A stretch of 29,766 bases of DNA from JBEVEP01 sp040512755 (GCA_040512755.1 JBEVEP010000043.1:1-29766), one strand, 5' to 3'; positions 15,597 to 23,574 are shown, counted from the first letter of the stretch. The notes: generated by a model from the letters alone, not told the origin. Program-made: numbers and translations.

Positions 15597-18500
15597 TTAC
15601 TTCAATCTGCCGCTTGCGTGAGCCAGCATGGTGTAGACCTTGCCGGTGTCAGAGGTGAGGTAGGTTTGCGCCATGACGTTATCGTGGTCGTTGCGCGCGA
15701 CGTCCTTCAGAAGCTTCTCGAAATCGTCGCAATAGCGGTCGACCGCGGCCTTGAACTCGGCATCGGCCTGATACTTGCGGCGAATCTCGTCAAAGGTCTG
15801 CTGGCCTTTCAGTGTATAAAGGCGGCGCGTGAACACATCGCGTTCACCGCGGCGGTAGCGGCCCCACAGTTCGACCGAGGCTTCGTGGTCGATCGCCCGG
15901 GCAATGTCGACGGAAAGCGAGTTGAGCGACTCTACGACATGCAGAGGCGAACGCGGGCTGGCTGCTGGCCGCGGCGCCTCGGGCTTCTTCGGTTCATCGC
16001 GCGAGGCGTTGGTAAGCAGGTCGCTCATCCAGCCGCCAGGCCGCCGGCCAGCCGATTGCGGACGCTCAGGCTCGATCGTTTCACGAAGCTCGGGGCGGCG
16101 CGCCGGCTGATCGTTCGGCTTCACCTGCGGGGCGGGCGTCCGGGCTGTCCGGTTGTCCGGAACCTCCACCGTGCGGCCCGAACGAGCAACGATTTCAGAG
16201 AGTTCCTTCAATGCGTTGATCTGCTCGGTGACCGCGCGGCGGATGGCCGTGGTCGATTCCTTGGCCTCAACCGGCATGTCGAGAACGCCCTTCTTGAGCT
16301 CGGCCCGGGTCTGCTCCAACTCGTTGCGAATGGAGCCGGCAGTCTGCCGCATTTCCTCAGTCGCGTTGGCGAAGCGCTGCGTGGCCGTATCGACCACTTC
16401 CGTGATGGCGCTGCGGATCTGGTCGGTCGACTGGCGCGTGCGGCCCTCGGCCCCCTCGAGCGCCCGTCCGATAATGTTTTCGAAGGACTTCATCATCCGC
16501 TCGATGTCTTCCGACTTCTTGACCAGTCCGACGGCCAGCTCCTCGAGCGCCCCCTGGCGCTCGTCCAATGTCGACGCAAGGTTCGTCTGGGCCGATCCAA
16601 GAAGATCGGACGCGCCGGACAGGAGTTTGCTGTGTTCGTCGAACCGGCTGGCGATCGCGGCGATATCCTTCAGGGTGGCCGATGACAGATCGGTCAGCCG
16701 TCCGGCATTGGCGTCGATCAGGCGAGCCGAGCTTGCAAAGGTCTGCGCCGCCTTTTCCGTCGTCACCGCGAAGCTCTGGGTGGTCGAGGCGAGCCTCTCG
16801 TCAACGCCGGTGAGGTTCTCCGACGCCTTCACGATCAGTTCGCCAAGCTTGGCGTTCGAGCCGGACAGGCGGTCGATCAGGTCGTTCACGCTTTCCGTCA
16901 GGCTCGTCTTGGCGCCTTCAACGACGGTCAGCGTTTCGGCGGTGCGGCTGGCAAGCGCGTTGACCAGGGCGGCATTCTCGGCGCGCAAGCGTTCGGTCGC
17001 CCGCTGCGTTGCGTCTTCGAGGCTCTTCTGCAACTCGCCGCCGCTTTCGGCGAAGCGGTCCACCAACGGCCGCGCCGTATCCTCGAGGATTTTCGAGATC
17101 TCGGTGGAGCGGCTGGCCAGCATCGCGTTAAGTTCACGCGTGTTCTCGCCGATCGACTTCGCGGCTTCGTTGGTGCGCTGGCTGATATGCTGTCCGACCG
17201 CTGAGAAGGTCTCCGCGATCACGTTGGCGCGTTGCGTCAGTCGCGCCTCGCTTTCGGCAACCTGGTCATTGAGCTTCCGGCCGATGTCGAAGGCGCTGGC
17301 CGAAAGCCGGTTTTCGACCTCGGTTGCATGGCCCGCGACCCGCGCTGCCGCTGCATCCGCGCTGGCGGCAAGCCTTTCGTCGAAGGAGGCGAGCGTCTCG
17401 GCGATGACGCGAGCACGAGCATCGAGTTCGGCGGACGTCTGGTGCGTTCTTGCGATGATGCGCTGCTCGGTTTCGTCGAAAACGTTGGCGATGCCGGCTG
17501 CGCGCGCCGTGATGGCGGAGGCCGTGTCGCCGACGCGCTCGGCAAGCTGCTGGTCCGCGACCTCGAAGGCACGGGCAAGTTCAGCCGCGCGAGTCTGCAG
17601 GGAGTCCGCGGTCTCATTGACACGCGCAGCAAGTCGCACATCGGCAGCATCGAACGAGCGCGCGATTTCCGCGGCGCGCGCCTGCAGAGCCTCGGCCGTT
17701 TCCCCGGCCCGGGCAGCAAGCCGCTGATCGGCATCGTTGAAAGAGTGCACGATCTCGGCCGCCTTGGCCACGATCGACGCTGCTGCGTCCGTCGCCCGAT
17801 TGGCGATGAAGCCGGCGGTTTCCTCTGCGCGGTTCGCAAGATGCTGATCGGCATCCTCGAAGACACGCGCGATCTCCTTGGCGCGTGCTTGCAGCGCTTC
17901 GGAGGTTTGCTCGGCACGCGCGCCGAGCAGCTTGTCGACGTCGTTGAAGGAGCGTGCGATTTCCGACGCCTTCGTGACGATTGTATCCGCCGCTTCCGAT
18001 GCGCGAACGGAGATGAGCGATGCCGTTTCCTCCGAACGTTCGGCCAGGCGGCGCTCCGCATCGTCGAAGGCGCGCGCGATATCGTCGGCGCGCGAGGCAA
18101 GGACGCTGGCGGTTTCTTCCGCGCGGGCGGCCAATATGCCTGCCGCATCCTCCGCTCGCGCCGAAAGGCGCTCGTCGGCTGCGTCGAAAGCCTGGACGAC
18201 CGTGTCGGCACGCGATGCGAGCGCCTCGGCCGTTTCGTCCACACGGGCCACCAGACGGCGATCTGCCTCCTCGAAGGTCCGCGTGACATCGGCAACGCGG
18301 TTGATCAAAGAGCCGGCCGATTCCAGCGCGCGCGCCGAAAGGCGGGCGTCCGCCTCGTCGAAGGTGCGCGCGATCTCGGCGGTGCGGGACGAAAGCGCCT
18401 CCGCCGCCTGCTCAGCCCGCTGGGCGATGCGCTCGTCGGCATCTGTGAAGGCTTTGCCTGCCTCTTCGCTAAGCGCTGACGTGACGGCCAGCACCTTCTC

Positions 18501-21248
18501 GCGCAGTGCTCCGGCAACAGTGGTCGCACTCCGTTCGAGCACGGCGCGCACATTGTCGATGCCGGTCGCCAGCGCGCTTTCCATCGTGCTGGTGCGCTCC
18601 TCGATGACACCGGTCTGGCGACGGAACGCCTCTTCTATCTTTTCGACATCGGACGACAACGCCTCCGAAATATCGGCCCTGCGATCGGCTAGCGTCTGGA
18701 TGTGCGCAGTCACAACATTGTCGATATCGATGCGCGTTTCTCCCAGCCGGCGCAGATCGTCGTCCAGCGCCTGCGTGAGCATGGTACGTCCCTCGGCGAG
18801 CTTGCCGACATGCCCGGCAACCGTTTCGTCGATCGTTGCCCGGGTTTCGGACAGTTTTTGCAGATCCTCCTCGAGCGCGCGCTTGAGGATGTCGCGCCCC
18901 TGAGCCAGCCTTTCGACCTGGCCGGCAACGATATTGTCGATGCCCTCGCGGCTTTCGTTGAGCTTCTTAAGGTCTTCCTGCAAGGCGAGAGAAAGGATAT
19001 CTCGGCCCTGCGCCAGTTTTTCCACCTGTCCGGCGACAATGCCGTCAATGCCGGCCCGGCTCTCCTCGACCTTCTGCAGGTCAGCTTCGAGCGCACGGCT
19101 CAGAATGTCGCGGCCCTCGGCAAGCTTGGCGACGTGAGACGCAACCGTCTCGTCGATGGCGCTGCGGCTCTGGCCGAGCTTGTGCAGATCGTCGCTGAGC
19201 GCGCGCGCCAGCGCGTTACGCCCGGCATCCAGCTGCTCGAGCTGCTCGCCAAGCTCCGCGTCGATGGTCGCGCGGTGCTCGGTGACCTTGCGCAGGTCGT
19301 CTTCGAGCGCCCGCGACAGAAGGTTGCGGCCTTCGGCCAGCTTTTCGATGTGCGAAGTGACAGCCAGATCGATCTCGACGCGGCGATCGGCGAATTTCTG
19401 CAGATCGTCCTGAAGCGTAACAACCATTTGATCGCGACTTTCGCCGAGCCGCCGCACATGGGTGTCCATCGCCAGCGCCATGATCCGACGGGCATCGGCA
19501 AGCTTTTCGATGTCTGCGTCGAATGCCTCACCGATCTGGTGACGGCTGCCCTCCAGCCGTTCGGCGAATTCGGAGACGCGCGCCTCCAGCATCGTCGATG
19601 TGGACATGACGATCTCGGCCATCTCGGCGCCGATCTTCGCCTTGCCCTCGTCGATCATCGCCGACAGGTCCTGCTTGCCGTCGGTGAAGGTGGTCGCGAT
19701 CTCGCGAGCGCGCTCGACCAGCGTTTCGTTGATCTGCCGGGCGCGGGCCTCGAGCGCGGCGTTGAGCCGCTGCGTGCCCGTGTCTAGCGCTTCGGCGCGG
19801 GTCTGGAACTCGCTGATCAAGCTCTGGCCGCGTTCTGCCAGCGTCTGCTCGATGCTGCGCAGCCGCGTTTCCAACTCCGTGTTGAGGCTTTCTGTGGTGC
19901 TGCCAAGGAGCGAAACCATCCCGCTCGTCCGCTCGTCGAGCATCTGGGAGAGCGAGCGTGTAACGTCGTCGGCGCTTTGGGTGAGAGACGCGATCCGCGT
20001 GTCGAGCAGGCTCGCAAATGCCTCGCCCGACGTGGTGAGCCGGTCGGAGATCACACCAAGCCGCTGATCGATCGAGTCGAAGATCGACACTCCGCTCTCG
20101 TTGATCCGGTCGATCAGCGTATCGCCTGATCCGGTGATCGTCATAGACAGCTTCGTGGAAGCCGCGAGAATGTTGTCCCGGATCATGTCGCTCGCCGAGC
20201 CGAGTTCTTCGCGCAGCGTCTCATGCGCGCCCGAAATCGAGGAGCGTACACGCTCGGCGTGACTGATCAGGGCGTCGCGTTCGCTGCCCAGTCCATCCAC
20301 CAGCGTCCGGATGCGCATTTCATTCTTTGAATAGGCGCGTTCCAGCTCGTTGACTTCCGTGTGGACAAGGGTTTCGAGCTCGACTGCGCGCGCAAGCGTC
20401 CGCTCGATGCCTTCGCCCATGGCCGCGACCTCGCGGCGCACGGCCTGGCCGACCATCATAACGCGATCCCGCGCCATCGTCTCGGGCTCGGCGAAGCGGA
20501 AGGCGAGTTCCGCCATGGACTGGGCTGCCAGACGCATTTCCTGGGCCCGGCGCATCATCGCGGCGAAAGCCCAGAACATGATGACCGGAATGATAATGCC
20601 CAGGGCCAGGAGGATGAGATAGGGCCGGGCGGCGACATCCTGCGCGCTGCGCATCTGCCAGACGCCTGGCCCATAGAGCAGGTGGGTGATCAGCAGGCCG
20701 CCGGCGATCCATGCGAGGGAAAGTAGTGCGGCTGTCCAATAGACGCCTCTGGATGAACGCCGGTTGAGACCGCTGAGGACGGTGCTGAAGTCTCGCTGCC
20801 GGTCATCATTTGCGGGAGAGAACGTCGTGGCCGGCGGGGCGATGGGATCGTCGGCAGGCCGCAGCCCCATGGGCATGTGCTTCGGCTCCAGATCGGGGTC
20901 CGCCGGAGCGAATTTGATTTGCGGCATCGGCTCGATCGGTTCCGCCTCGGCCTTTTCGGCGACCTCGCCATTACCGTTACCGCTGCCATTGCGGCTTTCG
21001 CGGGCTAGCTCGTCGGCAGCTCGCGAAATCTGCGCCTCGAGATCTTCCATGGAAACGGCGATATCCAGATCGTCGTCCAGATCCGGTTCTTCCTTCAGGC
21101 CATTACTCAAATCCTGGTCCAGATCATCTTTCAGACCTTCCGCCAGGCCGTCGTTGAGATCTTCCGCCAGATCGAGGTCAAGCGCCTTCTCAAGCTCCTT
21201 AACAACGTCGCTGTCGAGGGCTTGTGTCGTCGTTGTCTTCCGGGCCAT
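15597..21248 (-). CDS. gpr: Giant membrane-anchored coiled-coil protein, Growth Pole Ring (GPR/RgsE)-like
   Basis: 1,883 residues. Order: acidic Leu-rich N-terminal tail (about 10-62); a Pro-rich, low-complexity linker to about 165; two membrane helices (about 169-191 and 209-231); then about 1,400 residues of almost pure helix, including two regular repeat tracts (580-885 and 925-1290); a Pro/Arg-rich disordered stretch (about 1690-1770); and a conserved-looking helical C-terminal domain (about 1775-1883, with VELWGRYRRGERDVFTRRLY). This layout and size match the Agrobacterium Growth Pole Ring protein, an apolipoprotein A1/A4/E-like protein of about 2,100 residues that forms a ring at the growing pole, and Sinorhizobium RgsE. 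The inferred role is scaffolding unipolar growth from the inner membrane, with both ends in the cytoplasm. It is divergent from an Hpt gene. Orthology is recognised from architecture and memory, not from an alignment. Confidence 0.82.
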   Translation of the reverse strand: MARKTTTTQALDSDVVKELEKALDLDLAEDLNDGLAEGLKDDLDQDLSNGLKEEPDLDDDLDIAVSMEDLEAQISRAADELARESRNGSGNGNGEVAEKAEAEPIEPMPQIKFAPADPDLEPKHMPMGLRPADDPIAPPATTFSPANDDRQRDFSTVLSGLNRRSSRGVYWTAALLSLAWIAGGLLITHLLYGPGVWQMRSAQDVAARPYLILLALGIIIPVIMFWAFAAMMRRAQEMRLAAQSMAELAFRFAEPETMARDRVMMVGQAVRREVAAMGEGIERTLARAVELETLVHTEVNELERAYSKNEMRIRTLVDGLGSERDALISHAERVRSSISGAHETLREELGSASDMIRDNILAASTKLSMTITGSGDTLIDRINESGVSIFDSIDQRLGVISDRLTTSGEAFASLLDTRIASLTQSADDVTRSLSQMLDERTSGMVSLLGSTTESLNTELETRLRSIEQTLAERGQSLISEFQTRAEALDTGTQRLNAALEARARQINETLVERAREIATTFTDGKQDLSAMIDEGKAKIGAEMAEIVMSTSTMLEARVSEFAERLEGSRHQIGEAFDADIEKLADARRIMALAMDTHVRRLGESRDQMVVTLQDDLQKFADRRVEIDLAVTSHIEKLAEGRNLLSRALEDDLRKVTEHRATIDAELGEQLEQLDAGRNALARALSDDLHKLGQSRSAIDETVASHVAKLAEGRDILSRALEADLQKVEESRAGIDGIVAGQVEKLAQGRDILSLALQEDLKKLNESREGIDNIVAGQVERLAQGRDILKRALEEDLQKLSETRATIDETVAGHVGKLAEGRTMLTQALDDDLRRLGETRIDIDNVVTAHIQTLADRRADISEALSSDVEKIEEAFRRQTGVIEERTSTMESALATGIDNVRAVLERSATTVAGALREKVLAVTSALSEEAGKAFTDADERIAQRAEQAAEALSSRTAEIARTFDEADARLSARALESAGSLINRVADVTRTFEEADRRLVARVDETAEALASRADTVVQAFDAADERLSARAEDAAGILAARAEETASVLASRADDIARAFDDAERRLAERSEETASLISVRASEAADTIVTKASEIARSFNDVDKLLGARAEQTSEALQARAKEIARVFEDADQHLANRAEETAGFIANRATDAAASIVAKAAEIVHSFNDADQRLAARAGETAEALQARAAEIARSFDAADVRLAARVNETADSLQTRAAELARAFEVADQQLAERVGDTASAITARAAGIANVFDETEQRIIARTHQTSAELDARARVIAETLASFDERLAASADAAAARVAGHATEVENRLSASAFDIGRKLNDQVAESEARLTQRANVIAETFSAVGQHISQRTNEAAKSIGENTRELNAMLASRSTEISKILEDTARPLVDRFAESGGELQKSLEDATQRATERLRAENAALVNALASRTAETLTVVEGAKTSLTESVNDLIDRLSGSNAKLGELIVKASENLTGVDERLASTTQSFAVTTEKAAQTFASSARLIDANAGRLTDLSSATLKDIAAIASRFDEHSKLLSGASDLLGSAQTNLASTLDERQGALEELAVGLVKKSEDIERMMKSFENIIGRALEGAEGRTRQSTDQIRSAITEVVDTATQRFANATEEMRQTAGSIRNELEQTRAELKKGVLDMPVEAKESTTAIRRAVTEQINALKELSEIVARSGRTVEVPDNRTARTPAPQVKPNDQPARRPELRETIEPERPQSAGRRPGGWMSDLLTNASRDEPKKPEAPRPAASPRSPLHVVESLNSLSVDIARAIDHEASVELWGRYRRGERDVFTRRLYTLKGQQTFDEIRRKYQADAEFKAAVDRYCDDFEKLLKDVARNDHDNVMAQTYLTSDTGKVYTMLAHASGRLK
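17379..18476 (-). repeat. Coding repeat tract: 29- and 40-residue helical units in the GPR-like protein
   Basis: Residues about 925-1290. Each unit has the form F-x-x-A/V-D-x-R-L-x-x-R-x-x-E-T-A, with the Phe as landmark. The landmark Phe occurs at residues 934, 963, 992, 1021, 1061, 1101, 1130, 1170, 1199, 1228 and 1257, so the spacing is 29, 29, 29, 40, 40, 29, 40, 29, 29, 29. The long units equal the short ones plus one 11-residue hendecad step. At DNA level this is an 87-bp repeat with 33-bp extensions. Confidence 0.88.
18594..19511 (-). repeat. Coding repeat tract: 17 in-register 18-residue units in the GPR-like protein
   Basis: Residues about 580-885. Units start at residues 580, 598, 616 and so on every 18 residues to 868, without any indel. 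The odd units read like V-E-K-L-A-x-G-R-D-I-L and the even ones like L-Q-K-L-x-E-S-R-x-x-I-D, so the higher-order unit is 36 residues (108 bp). Eighteen residues is 7+11 and spans five turns of an ideal alpha helix. Central copies (about 706-830) are most alike, as in recent tandem duplication. Confidence 0.9.
21063..21188 (-). repeat. Acidic leucine-every-fourth-residue tract (12-bp coding microrepeat)
   Basis: Near the N-terminus of the GPR-like protein, Leu occurs at residues 27, 31, 35, 39, 43, 47 and 51, mostly preceded by Asp or Gly, in an Asp/Glu-rich context. This gives a four-residue (12-bp) quasi-repeat. It would form a strongly acidic amphipathic helix or a multivalent docking tail on the cytoplasmic side. 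Confidence 0.75.
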
Positions 21249-21321
21249 GCCGCCGTTACCCTATACATAAAGCGCGGCCAAACCAGAGCTGGTTCCTCGT
21301 TGACCGTGCGCGTGGGTTCTT

Positions 21322-21329
21322 ATGGTTAG
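21322..21329 (-). promoter_or_regulatory. CtrA-like half-site upstream of the GPR-like gene
   Basis: On the minus strand this reads CTAACCAT, one base from the TTAACCAT form of the CtrA site used in rhizobia, about 75 bp before the ATG of the giant gene. Short motifs of this kind arise by chance, so the call depends on its neighbours at 21390 and 21465. Confidence 0.35.
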
Positions 21330-21389
21330 CCGTATCGTAGTGGCACGTTCCGGTAAAGGGAACCCGCCTTTGGGCGCATGCGTAAAAGT

Positions 21390-21406
21390 TTAAACATAAG
21401 GTTAAC
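21390..21406. promoter_or_regulatory. CtrA-like paired site (TTAA-N8-TTAAC) in the gpr/hpt divergent region
   Basis: TTAA (21390-21393) and TTAAC (21402-21406) are separated by 8 bp, one more than the canonical TTAA-N7-TTAA. A further ATTAACC lies at 21464-21470. These sit in the middle of the 287-bp divergent promoter region between the giant gene and the Hpt gene. The region shows no other gene-like content. Confidence 0.35.
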
Positions 21407-21535
21407 ACCTCGTCCTTCACGTGTCTTTTTCCGTCATTTCTCCCGGTCTGCCTCCATTCACCCATTAACCCGTTGTCCACATCATTATTGGACTATGGGC
21501 ATTCGATACCGTGTTGAAGTCAGAGGTGTGGCTCG

Positions 21536-21904
21536 ATGCCCAATCCGGCGCCTGTCGCCTTCGATCGGCCGGGAGGCGAACTGTCTCAAGCGTCGCGGAG
21601 ACGTCCGGTCGACCTTGCGTATCTCGCCCGTCAAACGATGGGCGATCGTGCGGTCGAAGAGGAGGTGCTGGCGATTTTCGCCCACCAGGCGGTGGCTGTT
21701 CGGGACAGATTTGCAAGTGCCGATAGAGGCGAACGGCTCTATCTGGCGCATAGTCTGAAGGGCTCGGCCCGCAACATCGGAGCGTTTGCGCTCGCCAAGT
21801 GCGCCGAGGAGATCGAGGCGCATCCGGATGACCGGAAAGCAATCCAGAGCATCGTCGCCGCGATCGATGAGGTGAGCGACTTTATCGCCGCGATCAGCCG
21901 CTGA
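21536..21904 (+). CDS. Stand-alone Hpt (histidine phosphotransfer) domain protein
   Basis: A 122-residue protein. After a roughly 25-residue polar leader, the rest is a helical Hpt domain with phospho-accepting His72 in the motif AHSLKGSARNIGA, followed by KCAEEIE. Such proteins relay phosphate between receiver domains of hybrid kinases and response regulators in the cytoplasm. No kinase or receiver gene is near, so the partners are unknown. GAGG lies 9 nt before the ATG. It shares a divergent promoter region with the GPR-like gene and ends at a clear terminator, so it is transcribed alone. Confidence 0.9.
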   Translation: MPNPAPVAFDRPGGELSQASRRRPVDLAYLARQTMGDRAVEEEVLAIFAHQAVAVRDRFASADRGERLYLAHSLKGSARNIGAFALAKCAEEIEAHPDDRKAIQSIVAAIDEVSDFIAAISR

Positions 21905-21929
21905 AGCGCGCGTTGGCGTAACCTCCACC

Positions 21930-21954
21930 AAAAGCGCCATTGGGCGGCGCTTTT
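21930..21954 (+). terminator. Rho-independent terminator after the Hpt gene
   Basis: AAAAGCGCC (21930-21938), a 7-nt loop and GGCGCTTTT (21946-21954) form a 9-bp perfect GC-rich stem ending in four T. It lies 26 bp after the Hpt stop. The A-run on the 5' side could let it work in reverse, but no gene comes from that side. Confidence 0.85.
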
Positions 21955-21963
21955 CAGCCGCAG

Positions 21964-21991
21964 TTGACTTGCGCGCCGGAGTGATTATCTC
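21964..21991 (+). promoter_or_regulatory. Candidate sigma-70-type promoter for the ferredoxin gene
   Basis: TTGACT (21964-21969) is a good -35 box. TATCTC (21986-21991) lies 16 bp downstream as a weaker -10. It follows the terminator of the previous gene and precedes the ferredoxin ATG by about 40 bp. A short palindrome (GGGAA-T-TTCCC, 21996-22006) lies right at the expected transcript start. Confidence 0.4.
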
Positions 21992-22030
21992 GGCGGGGAA
22001 TTTCCCGGGACAGATGCTCCGAGGCGCTGA

Positions 22031-22351
22031 ATGACAAAAATTTCCTACATCACCTCTGACGGGACGCGTTTTGACGTCGACGCCGAAAACGGCTCAACGG
22101 TGATGGAAAATGCCATCCGCCATGCCGTGCCTGGCATTGAGGCCGAATGCGGCGGCGCCTGCGCCTGCGCCACATGCCATGTCTATGTCGATGAGGAATG
22201 GACCGGCGTCGTCGGTGAGCCCGAGCCGATGGAAGAGGACATGCTGGATTTCGCCTTCGACGTGCGGCCGAATTCCAGGCTTTCATGCCAGATCAAGGTT
22301 CGCGATGAACTTGACGGCCTGGTCGTCCGGGTTCCGGAGCGACAGGGCTAA
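22031..22351 (+). CDS. [2Fe-2S] ferredoxin, adrenodoxin/putidaredoxin type
   Basis: A 106-residue electron carrier. Cluster ligands follow the vertebrate-type spacing: Cys40-x5-Cys46-x2-Cys49 (ECGGACACATCHVYVD), then Cys86 (SRLSCQIKV). Cys44 is an additional cysteine inside the loop. The C-terminal LDGLVVRVPERQ is typical of the family. GAGG lies 6 nt before the ATG. The next gene, 94 bp downstream, encodes a reductase-like flavoprotein, so the pair could form a short NADPH-to-ferredoxin chain serving a cytochrome P450, Fe-S assembly or another oxygenase. No client enzyme lies in this window. An Isc-type ferredoxin is less likely because no isc genes surround it. Confidence 0.93.
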   Translation: MTKISYITSDGTRFDVDAENGSTVMENAIRHAVPGIEAECGGACACATCHVYVDEEWTGVVGEPEPMEEDMLDFAFDVRPNSRLSCQIKVRDELDGLVVRVPERQG

Positions 22352-22445
22352 TCGGCCCGTTCCAGCCGAACCGGCGTTGTCGCCGGCGTTCTGGCAATCC
22401 GGCGCTTATTCTGAAAGAGTGGCGTCCGCCGCTCGGGGGTATGTG

Positions 22446-23474
22446 ATGGACACGACTGCCACGAAGACTGACGTCGTCATTATCGGAGCAGGTCCGATCG
22501 GCCTGTTCGCGGTGTTCGAACTCGGTCTCTTCGACATGAATTGCCACCTGATCGACATCCTGGATCGGCCTGGCGGGCAGTGCGCGGAACTCTATCCGGA
22601 AAAGCCGATCTACGACATTCCGGCCTGGCCGAAAATCTCGGCCCAGGGCCTGGTCGATCAGCTGATGGAGCAGATCGCCCCGTTTCACCCGAAATTCACC
22701 TTCAATCGCATGGTTTCTTCGCTGGAACGGCTCGACGACGGAGGTTTCCGGGTCACCACCGACGAGGGTGAAGCGATCGAAGCGAAAGTTGTGGTGATCG
22801 CCGCAGGGGGCGGTTCGTTTCAGCCCAAGCGGCCGCCGATACCGGGCATCGAAGGCTATGAAGGCACGAGCGTGTTCTATTCGGTCCGCCGCATGGAGGA
22901 TTTCCGCGGGCACGACCTGCTGATCGTTGGCGGCGGCGATTCCGCGCTCGACTGGACCATCAATCTCCAGCAGGTGGCCAAGACGGTCACTCTGGTCCAC
23001 CGCCGCGCCGAATTTCGGGCCGCGCCCGACAGCGTGAACAAGATGTTTGCGATGCAGGAGAGAAAGCAGCTCGAGTTCCAGATTGGCCAGGTCACAGGCC
23101 TCACGGGCGAGGGCGGCCAGCTCAGGTCGGCGACCATCAAGGGACCGGAGGGAGATATCGAGGTGGCCTGCACGCGCATGCTGCCTTTCTTCGGCCTGAC
23201 CATGAAGCTCGGTCCGATCGCCGAATGGGGACTGAATCTCCATGAGAATCTGATCCCGGTCGACACGGAAAAGTTCGAAACGTCCGTCCCTGGCATCTTC
23301 GCCATCGGCGATATCAACTGGTATCCGGGCAAGCTGAAGCTGATCCTCTCGGGATTCCATGAGGCGGCGCTGATGGCGCAAGCCGCCAAGCGCATCGTTA
23401 GCCCGGGCGAGCGCATCGTCTTTCAATATACGACTTCCTCAACCAGTTTGCAGAAGAAGCTGGGTGTAGCGTAG
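22446..23474 (+). CDS. Ferredoxin-NADP+ reductase, thioredoxin-reductase-like type
   Basis: A 342-residue flavoprotein. The FAD-binding GAGPIG (14-19), RPGGQCAELYPEKPIYDIP (the FNR2 signature region), NADPH-binding GGGDSA (162-167) with HRR (185-187), and the second FAD motif IFAIGDINWYPGKLKLI (284-300, Asp289) are all present. The redox CxxC of thioredoxin reductase is missing (GGGDSALDW stands there), which identifies the ferredoxin-NADP reductase subgroup known from Bacillus and Rhodopseudomonas. The ATG at 22446 is chosen because GGGGG lies 6 nt upstream and the family starts there; the frame is open further upstream but overlaps the ferredoxin gene. Its placement behind a ferredoxin gene supports the role. 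Confidence 0.92.
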   Translation: MDTTATKTDVVIIGAGPIGLFAVFELGLFDMNCHLIDILDRPGGQCAELYPEKPIYDIPAWPKISAQGLVDQLMEQIAPFHPKFTFNRMVSSLERLDDGGFRVTTDEGEAIEAKVVVIAAGGGSFQPKRPPIPGIEGYEGTSVFYSVRRMEDFRGHDLLIVGGGDSALDWTINLQQVAKTVTLVHRRAEFRAAPDSVNKMFAMQERKQLEFQIGQVTGLTGEGGQLRSATIKGPEGDIEVACTRMLPFFGLTMKLGPIAEWGLNLHENLIPVDTEKFETSVPGIFAIGDINWYPGKLKLILSGFHEAALMAQAAKRIVSPGERIVFQYTTSSTSLQKKLGVA

Positions 23475-23557
23475 CCGGGATTGTGTAGTTATTACAGTCT
23501 GTTAAGAAGACAAATTTATCTATAACATCGGGCAGGGGAGCGGTTGAGCGGAAATTT

Positions 23558-23570
23558 CGGCCTAAGGCCG
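23558..23570. terminator. Short hairpin between convergent genes
   Basis: CGGCC-TAA-GGCCG forms a 5-bp GC stem with a 3-nt loop; read on the minus strand it is followed by AAATTT. It sits between the reductase and DUF922 stops in an otherwise AT-rich 100-bp gap. It is a weak candidate for a shared terminator. Confidence 0.35.
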
Positions 23571-23574
23571 CCGA

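Noticed and set aside
15444..20726. Many long plus-strand open frames (for example 16153-17727, 17232-18479, 18702-19787) opposite the giant gene
   Set aside because: They are antisense shadows of a repetitive, GC-rich, Ala/Glu/Arg-rich coding sequence. Their proteins are Ser/Arg-rich, show no family motifs and lack ribosome sites.
22293..23426. 377-residue minus-strand frame opposite the ferredoxin reductase gene
   Set aside because: Antisense shadow; the opposite frame has full FAD and NADPH motifs.
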